Shown here piece by piece: positions 1 to 6,006 of a stretch of 6,772 bases of DNA (position 1 is the stretch's first letter; each line of letters starts with the position of its first letter). A program made the translations under genes and the position numbers. The notes beneath the pieces were generated by a model. The model was given only the letters and a program-made list of their open reading frames with translations. It was not told the DNA's origin and searched no databases. This DNA is from Bacteroidales bacterium (GTDB taxonomy: Bacteria; Bacteroidota; Bacteroidia; Bacteroidales; UBA932), in assembly GCA_017554135.1 (NCBI GenBank), contig JAFZIX010000265.1:1-6772 (forward strand), in the 5' to 3' direction.

Positions 1-471
1 CTCGGGAGTAATGTCCGTGCTCTGGGTCTCATCAACATAGAGGAGGGAACTGCGGTCGAATACGAAGATGTATCCACCGGCCTTTGCGACCTCGTTCATC
101 TTCTCCTGGGCCTTCTTGTAGATAGGCTCCATCAACTTCTGCTGCTGCTCCTGAAGTTCCTGCTCAACATTCTGGCTGAATTCCTGGATGCGCTGCTGGA
201 TCTGGGTGAGCTCATCTTCTTTGGTCTTGCGGGTTGCAGGGGTATAGCTGTTCACATTCTGCTGATACTTTGCGTACTTGTCCTGGAATTCGTTCATCAT
301 TTCCTGATAGGACTCCTGGGCATTCTTCTGCGACTCCTGGATGACGGAGCGGGCCTGATCGGATTCAGGCATAAGCTGAACGAGTTCCTGGAAATTCACA
401 TGAGCGAACTTCTGGGCCGAAGCTGCCACGCCGATGAGCGATACCGCTGCAATCAAAAGAATCTTTTTCAT
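1..471 (-). CDS. OmpH/Skp-family periplasmic chaperone, 3' end cut by window edge
   Basis: Likely a periplasmic holdase that keeps unfolded outer-membrane proteins soluble on their way to BamA. The 157 visible codons start at ATG 471-469 and have no stop before the edge. Residues 1-19 (MKKILLIAAVSLIGVAASA) form a Sec signal peptide with probable cleavage before Gln20. Next comes the family's first strand, KFAHVNFQELVQLMPE, then a long charged, Gln-rich helical hairpin (about residues 38-125, with runs such as ELQEQQQKLMEPI), then the closing strand GGYIFVFDRSSLLYVDE. The last visible residues, DITPE, normally lie about ten residues from the end of these proteins, so little is missing. It lies 12 nt downstream of bamA and is probably co-transcribed with it, the classic bamA-skp pairing. 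Family assignment is by recognition of layout and motifs. I cannot say whether a second copy follows outside the window. Confidence 0.93.
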   Translation of the reverse strand, partial: MKKILLIAAVSLIGVAASAQKFAHVNFQELVQLMPESDQARSVIQESQKNAQESYQEMMNEFQDKYAKYQQNVNSYTPATRKTKEDELTQIQQRIQEFSQNVEQELQEQQQKLMEPIYKKAQEKMNEVAKAGGYIFVFDRSSLLYVDETQSTDITPE

Positions 472-483
472 ATCTAAACTAAA

Positions 484-3057
484 TTAAAATTGTTGTCCGA
501 TAATAAAGTGGAACTGGCTGCCTCCGTTGGTAGCATCGTCGAAGCCATAGCCCCAGTCGATACCGAGCAGACCAACCATCGGTAAGAAGATGCGCGCACC
601 CACTCCGGCGCTGCGTTTGATCTGGAACGGATTGAACTTTTCGATAGAATCCCAGCAGTTTCCCCCTTCCAGGAAGACCAGCGCGAAGATGGTGCTGGAA
701 GGCTGAAGGATAACCGGGTAGCGAAGTTCCACGGTAAACTTGTCGTATACGTTTCCGGCGTATGCCGAACGGTTTGCATTATAATTAGTCTCCGTGTAAG
801 GAGTGAGAGAATAGTTCTCGTAACCACGCAGAGGGATGATATCCGAGCCGTATGTGCTATAACCCGACATACCGTCACCACCGACGAGGAAGCCCTCGAA
901 CGGGGAATAACCCCATTTCTTGTTATAACGGCCCAGATAACCGAACTGTGCCCTGGTCATCAGCACGAGGTCTCCGACAAGTTTGGTATAACTGGCCGCA
1001 GAGAATTTCCACTTGTGATACTCGATCCAGCGGAAACGGTGGTCCGAATCCCAGGTGTCGTAGTCTATATCTCTCCAACTTACCACGGGCACCCTGTTTC
1101 CGTTTGCATCGAAAGTGTGCTTGCGGAATAGCGAATAAGGCGGGGTCATCTGCAGGCTGAACGAGAAATCCGAGCCCATACGGGGATAAATCTGCTGGTC
1201 GGTGGAGTTCCTGTTCAGGCTGACTGTGTAACTGAGGTTGTGGGACAGGCCGTCGTCGAAGAAGAAGTATCCGGAGTACCAGTTTGTCAGTTTATAAGTC
1301 TGCCAACTGAGGCCGTTATACAACACGAAATAGTTGTCCGGCCACTTCAGGCGGTTACCCAGAGACGCCGCGAAACCATAGATCTCCAGCATACGGTCGT
1401 GACTGAGGATCTGCAGGTATGTATTGGAGTTGGTCTGGCGGGTATAATATGCCGACAGGCTGAGCGAAGTGGGCTTCTTGCCGAAGAGCCAGGGCTCCAC
1501 GAAACTAGCCGAAAGCGCGGTATAGTAGGTTCCGTTGGTCTGGAAACGGAAAGAAAGGTTCTGGGCATCTCCCAGAGGAACCGGCCTCCACGCACCCTTG
1601 TCGAACATACGGTGAGTGGAGAAGTTGTTGAACGACACGCCGGCGGTTGCCACGAAGGTGCGACCTCCCCATCCTCCGGAAAGTTCCAGTTGGCTGGAAG
1701 GCTTTTCAGTGACGTTGTAAACCAGATCCACCGTGTTGTTGTTCTGGTTCGGAATCATGGAATACCCGCTGGAACTCATTATCGATTCCGGATCGAACTG
1801 GCCCAGGGACGCGATTTCACGAATGGAACGCTCGAAATCAGACTGGCTGAACAAATCTCCGGGGCGGGTGAACACCTGACGGCGGACCACTTTCTCGCTG
1901 GTGAGGTCGTTGCCGTTGATCACGATATTATTGAGAGTGGCCTGTTTGCCCTCGGAGATGCGCATCTCCACATCCACGGAGTCATTCTGAATATTGGTCT
2001 CCACGGGAGTGACGGAGAAGAAGAGGTAACCGTTGTCCCTGTACATCTTGGAGATATCGTAATCCGTCTGCTTGCCACCGCCGAAAAGGCGCTTCTCCAT
2101 AGTGACGATATCATACACATCTCCGGGTTTGATGGAAAGGACCTGATTGAGTTGGTCCGAACGATAAACGGAGTTACCGGTCCATGTGATATCCCGGAAA
2201 TAATATTTGTCTCCTTCCTCGACGGTAATGTCTATGCCGAGCCGGCCTGGTTCGATGGTGTAGATGGAGTCTTTTACGATGCGGGCATCTCTGTAGCCGG
2301 CCTCGTTGAAGGCGCTGATAAGGGTCTTCTTGTCGTTGGGGTATTCCTTCGGGTCGAATTTCTTGGAGTGGAAGAAATTGTAGAACTTGCGGGACTTGGT
2401 TTTCTTCATGCTACGCGCGAGCTTGTATTCCTTGACATGCTCATTGCCTATGAAGTTGATGTCCTGCACCTTGACCTTGATGCCCCTGTCCACCGCGAAA
2501 TTGACTCGGATAGCCTTCCTGATGATGGTATCCTTCTCCACCTCAGCCTTGACCTGACAGTCCAGGAAGCCCTTTTCCGCATAATATTTCTTGATGATGT
2601 CGGAGCATGTCTTCTCTACATAGTCGGAGAATGCCCCGCCACGGCGGAGGTTGAGCCTTTCCTGAAGGTCTTTCTTCTCTCCGGATTTCACCCCGGTGAA
2701 CGACCATTTGGACACCCTGGGACGCTCCGCGATCCTGATGACGAGGAAGGCGGAATCCCTGTCCGCGCTGAGATGGTCGATCTCCATCGATACATCTTCG
2801 AAAAAGTTCTGCAACCACAGGCGACGGACAATTCCGGACATATCCTCGCTGGGAACGGTGATTTCCATTCCCTTCTGGAGGCCCGTGAGGGATATAATCT
2901 GACTTTCGCTGAAGTAATTGTTGCCCTGAACGCTCACTCCACCCACCTTGTACTTTGCGGGACGGGAATAATCGACTTCCACTCCCCCCTCCTGGGCGAA
3001 CGACGCCACTGCACTTAGCAGAAGCACCGACAGAGCAATTATCTTTCTGATCTTCAT
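484..3057 (-). CDS. bamA: Outer-membrane protein assembly factor BamA (Omp85 family)
   Basis: Core of the BAM machine, which folds and inserts beta-barrel proteins into the outer membrane. The 857-residue product begins with a signal peptide (about 1-21, SFA before Gln22). Five POTRA domains follow, roughly at 37-112, 113-193, 194-283, 284-370 and 371-453, judged from repeated features such as VSVQGNNYFSE, INFIGNEHVKE, ITWTGNSVYRSDQL and IVINGNDLTSEKVVRRQ. The 16-strand barrel fills about 455-857. Barrel signatures include YPRMGSDFSFS (624-634), the lid-loop motif LRGYENY (743-749, equivalent to VRGF), and a C-terminal strand ending in Phe857, as expected for a beta-signal. Length is normal for Bacteroidota. 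ATG 3057-3055 lies 3 nt after the uppS stop (TAA-GGA-ATG), suggesting coupled translation. An intact, complete gene; nothing is truncated. Confidence 0.97.
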   Translation of the reverse strand: MKIRKIIALSVLLLSAVASFAQEGGVEVDYSRPAKYKVGGVSVQGNNYFSESQIISLTGLQKGMEITVPSEDMSGIVRRLWLQNFFEDVSMEIDHLSADRDSAFLVIRIAERPRVSKWSFTGVKSGEKKDLQERLNLRRGGAFSDYVEKTCSDIIKKYYAEKGFLDCQVKAEVEKDTIIRKAIRVNFAVDRGIKVKVQDINFIGNEHVKEYKLARSMKKTKSRKFYNFFHSKKFDPKEYPNDKKTLISAFNEAGYRDARIVKDSIYTIEPGRLGIDITVEEGDKYYFRDITWTGNSVYRSDQLNQVLSIKPGDVYDIVTMEKRLFGGGKQTDYDISKMYRDNGYLFFSVTPVETNIQNDSVDVEMRISEGKQATLNNIVINGNDLTSEKVVRRQVFTRPGDLFSQSDFERSIREIASLGQFDPESIMSSSGYSMIPNQNNNTVDLVYNVTEKPSSQLELSGGWGGRTFVATAGVSFNNFSTHRMFDKGAWRPVPLGDAQNLSFRFQTNGTYYTALSASFVEPWLFGKKPTSLSLSAYYTRQTNSNTYLQILSHDRMLEIYGFAASLGNRLKWPDNYFVLYNGLSWQTYKLTNWYSGYFFFDDGLSHNLSYTVSLNRNSTDQQIYPRMGSDFSFSLQMTPPYSLFRKHTFDANGNRVPVVSWRDIDYDTWDSDHRFRWIEYHKWKFSAASYTKLVGDLVLMTRAQFGYLGRYNKKWGYSPFEGFLVGGDGMSGYSTYGSDIIPLRGYENYSLTPYTETNYNANRSAYAGNVYDKFTVELRYPVILQPSSTIFALVFLEGGNCWDSIEKFNPFQIKRSAGVGARIFLPMVGLLGIDWGYGFDDATNGGSQFHFIIGQQF

Positions 3058-3060
3058 TCC

Positions 3061-3741
3061 TTATTTGACTTTTCCGTAACGCCTGTCCCGCGATGCAAAC
3101 TCTTCGAGGGCGGCCAGGAGGCTATCCTTTCTAAAATCAGGCCAAAGTGTATCCGTGAAAACAAATTCGCTATATGCGGCCTGCCAAAGCAGGTAGTTGC
3201 TGATGCGTTTCTCGCCGGAGGTGCGGATGATCAGGTCCGGATCCGGGAAGCCGGCAGTCACCAGATAAGGCTCGATACTGTTCCCTCCCTCGGCCGCCAT
3301 GCGGTCTGCAGCCTGCTGGATGTCCCACTTTCCACTATAGCTCACGAACACTATCATTGTCAGGCCCGTATTGCGGGATGTGGCCTCTTCAAGATGACAG
3401 ACCGCCTCATTCAGGGCAGGTGCCAGACGGGCACGATTGCCGAGCACTATGAAACGGACGTTGTTCTTCATCATTGTCTCGTACTCCGCGGCCACGGCTT
3501 TGAACATGAGTTTCATCAAGGCATCAACCTCATCCTGGGGGCGGCCCCAGTTCTCTTCAGAGAAAGCGAACAACGAAAGATAGGGAATCCCCCACTCTGC
3601 ACAGGCTTCTGTGATTACACGGACACTCTCGATGCCCTCGGCATGACCAAAAGCCCTTTCTTTCCCGCGCTCCTTAGCCCAGCGGCCGTTGCCATCCATG
3701 ATGATGGAGATATGTCTTGGGAGTCTCTCTGGAAGTTGCAT
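3061..3741 (-). CDS. uppS: Isoprenyl transferase (di-trans,poly-cis-undecaprenyl-diphosphate synthase)
   Basis: Cytosolic, membrane-associated cis-prenyltransferase that condenses isopentenyl diphosphate units onto farnesyl diphosphate to make the C55 lipid carrier for peptidoglycan, lipopolysaccharide and capsule. With the start chosen here it has 226 residues. Family signatures in order: HISIIMDGNGRWA (10-22) with the catalytic Asp16, AFGHAEG (30-36), FAFSEENWGRP (58-68), SYSGKWDI (134-141), RTSGEKRISNYLLWQ (173-187), and YSEFVFTDTLWPDF (190-203), where Glu192 and Asp197 match the Mg/IPP-binding residues. The reading frame can be extended three codons to a TTG (3750-3748) that overlaps the end of nadK. 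I prefer ATG 3741-3739 because it begins 1 nt after the nadK stop and places MQLPERLPRH directly before the first conserved motif. Complete, central gene of the nadK-uppS-bamA-skp cluster. Confidence 0.96.
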   Translation of the reverse strand: MQLPERLPRHISIIMDGNGRWAKERGKERAFGHAEGIESVRVITEACAEWGIPYLSLFAFSEENWGRPQDEVDALMKLMFKAVAAEYETMMKNNVRFIVLGNRARLAPALNEAVCHLEEATSRNTGLTMIVFVSYSGKWDIQQAADRMAAEGGNSIEPYLVTAGFPDPDLIIRTSGEKRISNYLLWQAAYSEFVFTDTLWPDFRKDSLLAALEEFASRDRRYGKVK

Positions 3742-3742
3742 A

Positions 3743-4561
3743 CTATTCAACTGTATTTCTCACATCCTGCCCCCAGAAGAAACGGCTCTTGAGGGCGTCT
3801 ATGAAATTCGACTTGCCCAGGCTGACTCGCCTGAGGGGAAAAGGTGCGGTGCCAACCTGCACCACGGTGCCGCAGGGGATAGCGTAACTGCGATTGTCCT
3901 GGCTCAGGATCATCCGGCCGCTGCGGGACTTCCCCCGGAGTATCACTTCCGCATCCTTCGGCACAACCAGGGGCCTGAGATTGAGGTTATGGGGGGCAAC
4001 GGGGGTTATCAGGCGCACAGGTGCGGATGGCTGGCATATAGGGCCTCCCGCACTCAGGTTGTAGGCAGTGGAACCTGCGCTGGTAGCAATCAGCAGACCA
4101 TCTCCCCAATAAGTGGGAAGAGGGTTGCCGTCGATGGTAACATCCACACCCAGCATCTCGGCCGTATCCCGGTGGAGACTGAGTTCATTCACTGCATAGG
4201 GCCAGAAACCGGGGATATCCACGCCATAGCATGTTATTTTCAGCATATCCAGTTCCTCCACGCTCCAGCGCCCGGAAAGGATAGATTCCGCACTGACCTC
4301 GGCATAATTGGCAGCGAGAAAGCCCATACGGCCAAGGTTGATTCCAAGAATAGGGAGACCGGCCTCGGCCACCCGGTGCGCGGTGCTCAGGAAGGTCCCG
4401 TCCCCGCCGAAACTCAGCACCATGTCGGTGCCCGGCTGCACGCATTCGCTGCTGCGGATCTCATAAATGACAGCCCCGCCGGCAGAAAGCTGCGAGAGCA
4501 GAGACTCTATGCGCGCTTCCCCCTTCAGGGCGACTTTCTTTATGAAATATCCGATTTTCAT
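3743..4561 (-). CDS. nadK: NAD kinase (ATP-NAD kinase)
   Basis: Phosphorylates NAD to NADP using ATP or polyphosphate, in the cytosol; the only known de novo source of NADP. The 272-residue product shows the diagnostic GGDGT motif (52-56, FGGDGTFLST), GINLGRMGFLA (73-83), the NAD-binding VNELSLHRD (124-132), the glycine-rich conserved region DGLLIATSAGSTAYNLSAGG (154-173) and a C-terminal HNLNLRPLVVP (191-201). Length is slightly short but within the bacterial range. ATG 4561-4559 is the first start after a TAnnTTTG -7 box, and the product opens with the expected beta-strand MKIGYFIKKV. First gene of the minus-strand cluster; its TAG stop (3745-3743) lies 1 nt before the preferred uppS ATG. 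Its grouping with envelope genes is a recurring Bacteroidales arrangement as I recall it, with no direct functional link visible. Confidence 0.97.
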   Translation of the reverse strand: MKIGYFIKKVALKGEARIESLLSQLSAGGAVIYEIRSSECVQPGTDMVLSFGGDGTFLSTAHRVAEAGLPILGINLGRMGFLAANYAEVSAESILSGRWSVEELDMLKITCYGVDIPGFWPYAVNELSLHRDTAEMLGVDVTIDGNPLPTYWGDGLLIATSAGSTAYNLSAGGPICQPSAPVRLITPVAPHNLNLRPLVVPKDAEVILRGKSRSGRMILSQDNRSYAIPCGTVVQVGTAPFPLRRVSLGKSNFIDALKSRFFWGQDVRNTVE

Positions 4562-4571
4562 ATTAAGCCTA

Positions 4572-4579
4572 CAAATTTA
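4572..4579 (-). promoter_or_regulatory. Bacteroidota-type -7 box for nadK operon
   Basis: On the minus strand the bases read TAAATTTG, an exact match to TAnnTTTG, the -7 element of the primary sigma factor in Bacteroidota. It ends 10 nt before the nadK ATG. There is no TTG at the expected -33 spacing, so the upstream element is weak or absent. If transcription starts about 4-6 nt after the box, the leader would be only about 5-7 nt. It is the only candidate seen for the four-gene minus-strand cluster. Confidence 0.55.
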
Positions 4580-4610
4580 ACATTATTTTACGATTTTCGG
4601 TGGTTTTTGC

Positions 4611-4618
4611 TACTTTTG
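4611..4618 (+). promoter_or_regulatory. Bacteroidota-type -7 box for pdxJ
   Basis: TACTTTTG matches TAnnTTTG exactly and ends 7 nt before the pdxJ ATG at 4626. A clear -33 TTG is not seen; the region about 20 nt upstream reads TTTTACG. With a start site a few nt after the box the mRNA would be leaderless or nearly so. The box faces away from the nadK box, with 31 bp between the two inside the 64-bp intergenic region. Confidence 0.55.
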
Positions 4619-4625
4619 TATCACT

Positions 4626-5339
4626 ATGACTAAACTGAGTGTAAACATAAACAAGATAGCCACCCTTCGCAACGCGCGCGGAGGGAACGTTCCGGATGTC
4701 ACCCTGGCGGCCCTCAAATGCGAGGAATTCGGCGCACAGGGCATCACGGTGCATCCCAGGCCGGATGAGCGCCACATCCGCTACAGCGACGTGCGCATCA
4801 TCCGCCCCCTGCTGAAAACAGAATTCAACATAGAAGGCAATCCCATTCCCCAGTCCTTCAGAGACCTGGTGATGGAGGTAGTGCCGGACCAGGTCACACT
4901 GGTGCCGGATGCGCACGACGCAATCACATCCAATGCCGGTTGGAACACCATCGCAAACAAGGAGTTCCTGACTGAGATGTGCAGCCTTTTCCACCAGAAG
5001 GGGATCAGGGTATCGATATTCATCGATCCCGTTCCGGAGATGGCCGTTGCCGCAAAAGCCTGCGGAGCGGACAGGGTGGAACTCTACACTGAAGCCTACG
5101 CCGCCCGGTATGCCGCCGGCCCGGAGGCTGCCATAGCCCCTTATCTCCGCACCGCCGAAGCAGTCAGGGAGGCAGGGCTGGGCCTGAATGCCGGCCACGA
5201 CCTCAACCTCGACAATCTCGCATATTTCATCCGCACCATCCCCTGGACGGACGAGGTTTCGATAGGCCATGCCATCATCTCCGATGCAATTTATCTGGGC
5301 CTCGAGCGCACTATCAAAGAGTATTTGGCACGGATTTAG
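4626..5339 (+). CDS. pdxJ: Pyridoxine 5'-phosphate synthase
   Basis: Last step of the DXP-dependent vitamin B6 pathway: condenses 1-deoxy-D-xylulose 5-phosphate with 3-amino-2-oxopropyl phosphate to pyridoxine 5'-phosphate, in the cytosol as a TIM-barrel enzyme. The 237-residue product has NINKIATLRNARGG (7-20), GITVHPRPDERHI (39-51) with His43 and Arg45, EFNIEG (66-71) with Glu70, LVPDAHDAITSNAGW (92-106), the VELYTEAYA region (151-159), GLNAGHDLNL (186-195) with His191, and VSIGHAIISDAI (211-222). His43, Glu70 and His191 correspond to E. coli His45, Glu72 and His193. The NINK version of the proteobacterial NIDH motif looks like the normal Bacteroidota form. Complete gene; ATG 4626 is the only start placing the first strand correctly. 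Divergent from nadK. An ompH-like gene follows after 56 nt with its own promoter box, so it may be monocistronic or read through. Confidence 0.97.
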   Translation: MTKLSVNINKIATLRNARGGNVPDVTLAALKCEEFGAQGITVHPRPDERHIRYSDVRIIRPLLKTEFNIEGNPIPQSFRDLVMEVVPDQVTLVPDAHDAITSNAGWNTIANKEFLTEMCSLFHQKGIRVSIFIDPVPEMAVAAKACGADRVELYTEAYAARYAAGPEAAIAPYLRTAEAVREAGLGLNAGHDLNLDNLAYFIRTIPWTDEVSIGHAIISDAIYLGLERTIKEYLARI

Positions 5340-5350
5340 AATTATTTCCT

Positions 5351-5358
5351 TATCTTTG
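5351..5358 (+). promoter_or_regulatory. Bacteroidota-type -7 box for the ompH-like lipoprotein gene
   Basis: TATCTTTG matches TAnnTTTG and lies in the 56-nt gap between pdxJ and the lipoprotein gene, ending 37 nt before its ATG. A possible -33 TTG lies at 5325-5327 within the last codons of pdxJ, but the 23-nt spacing is a little longer than usual. The predicted leader of about 30 nt is A-rich (AACAATTAACAATTCAAAT) and lacks a Shine-Dalgarno motif, as is common in the phylum. No terminator hairpin is seen before it, so readthrough from pdxJ is also possible. Confidence 0.55.
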
Positions 5359-5395
5359 TAAGTTATTACGACAGAAAACAATTAACAATTCAAAT

Positions 5396-6004
5396 ATGAA
5401 AAGAATCGCTCTCATCATCAGCGCCGCAGTTTTCGTGCTGGCCGCTGTCTCTTGCAAGAATGTCAAGACCGCTGAATCCGCCGACGGAGCAGCAGCAAAA
5501 GAAGGCCCCGCAGCAGGTGCCATAGTTTATTTCAATCTGGACCGCGTGCTCGAAGAGTACGACATGGCCAACGACCTCCGTTCCGTAGTTGAGACCAAGG
5601 TCAACAGCATCCAGCAGGAAATCACCCGCCGCGGCACCAAACTCGAAAAGGATGTCAAGGCATTCCAGGACAAGATCGACAAGGGCCTCCTCACCCGCAG
5701 CGTTGCGGAAGTGCAGGGCCAGAAGCTCCAGCAGCAGCAGAACAGTTTCCAGCAGTATGCCGCCCAGAAGCAGCAGGAAATGGCTGAGGAGCAGCAGGTT
5801 ATGCTGAACCAGATAGCTGATGCCATCAAGTCCTTCCTGGATGAATACAATGCCGAGAAGCAGTATGCAATGATCATCAGCACCCAGGGTGCGGTTCTTC
5901 CCGCTCCCGTGGCAGCCGCCGATCCCGAACTCGACATCACCGATGCCATCCTCGAAGGCCTCAACGCAGCCTACGTGAAGACCAAGGCCAAGGAGACCAA
6001 GTAA
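5396..6004 (+). CDS. OmpH/Skp-family protein with lipoprotein signal
   Basis: A second OmpH/Skp-like protein of 202 residues, probably a membrane-anchored periplasmic chaperone or a relative with another role. Residues 1-19 form a lipoprotein-type signal peptide (MKRIALIISAAVFVLAAVS) with AVS-Cys20 as a plausible lipobox. A short Ala-rich, disordered linker (about 21-41) precedes the OmpH domain: AIVYFNLDRVLEEYDMAN as first strand and helix, a long coiled-coil hairpin rich in Gln (QKLQQQQNSFQQYAAQKQQ, about 111-129), the returning strand YAMIISTQGAVLP, and the family's C-terminal DITDAILEGLNAAY. After Cys20 comes KNVKTAES, not the acidic stretch of a surface-export signal, so a periplasm-facing anchor is more likely. 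It lies apart from bamA, on the opposite strand from the first Skp copy, and is followed after 2 nt by a glycosyltransferase. The acylation call is an inference from the motif. Confidence 0.9.
   Translation: MKRIALIISAAVFVLAAVSCKNVKTAESADGAAAKEGPAAGAIVYFNLDRVLEEYDMANDLRSVVETKVNSIQQEITRRGTKLEKDVKAFQDKIDKGLLTRSVAEVQGQKLQQQQNSFQQYAAQKQQEMAEEQQVMLNQIADAIKSFLDEYNAEKQYAMIISTQGAVLPAPVAAADPELDITDAILEGLNAAYVKTKAKETK
5990..5996 (+). promoter_or_regulatory. Possible Shine-Dalgarno site for the glycosyltransferase
   Basis: AAGGAGA, within the last codons of the ompH-like gene, is 10 nt before the TTG at 6007. It would suit a weak TTG start, but it also simply encodes Lys-Glu in the Lys-rich tail of the preceding protein, and Shine-Dalgarno sites are little used in Bacteroidota. 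It supports, without proving, the chosen start. Confidence 0.35.
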
Positions 6005-6006
6005 TT

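Noticed and set aside
472..483. Possible separate promoter or terminator between bamA and the skp-like gene
   Set aside because: The gap is only 12 nt, AT-rich, with no hairpin and no TAnnTTTG box. It is best read as an intra-operon spacer.
1240..3018. 592-codon plus-strand open frame opposite bamA
   Set aside because: It is in codon register with bamA and open only because bamA lacks TTA, CTA and TCA codons there. Its translation shows no recognisable domain, whereas the minus-strand frame is an unmistakable BamA.
3689..4633. 314-codon plus-strand open frame opposite nadK
   Set aside because: Codon-aligned shadow of nadK. It runs through the divergent promoter region and overlaps the start of pdxJ, and has no recognisable protein features.
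4569..5381. 270-codon minus-strand open frame opposite pdxJ
   Set aside because: Codon-aligned shadow of the complete, motif-rich pdxJ gene.
5718..5802. CAG-rich stretch resembling a microsatellite
   Set aside because: The repeats are interrupted and lie in frame within the Gln-rich coiled coil of the OmpH domain. The other Skp copy has a similar region, so this reflects protein composition and not a simple-sequence array.
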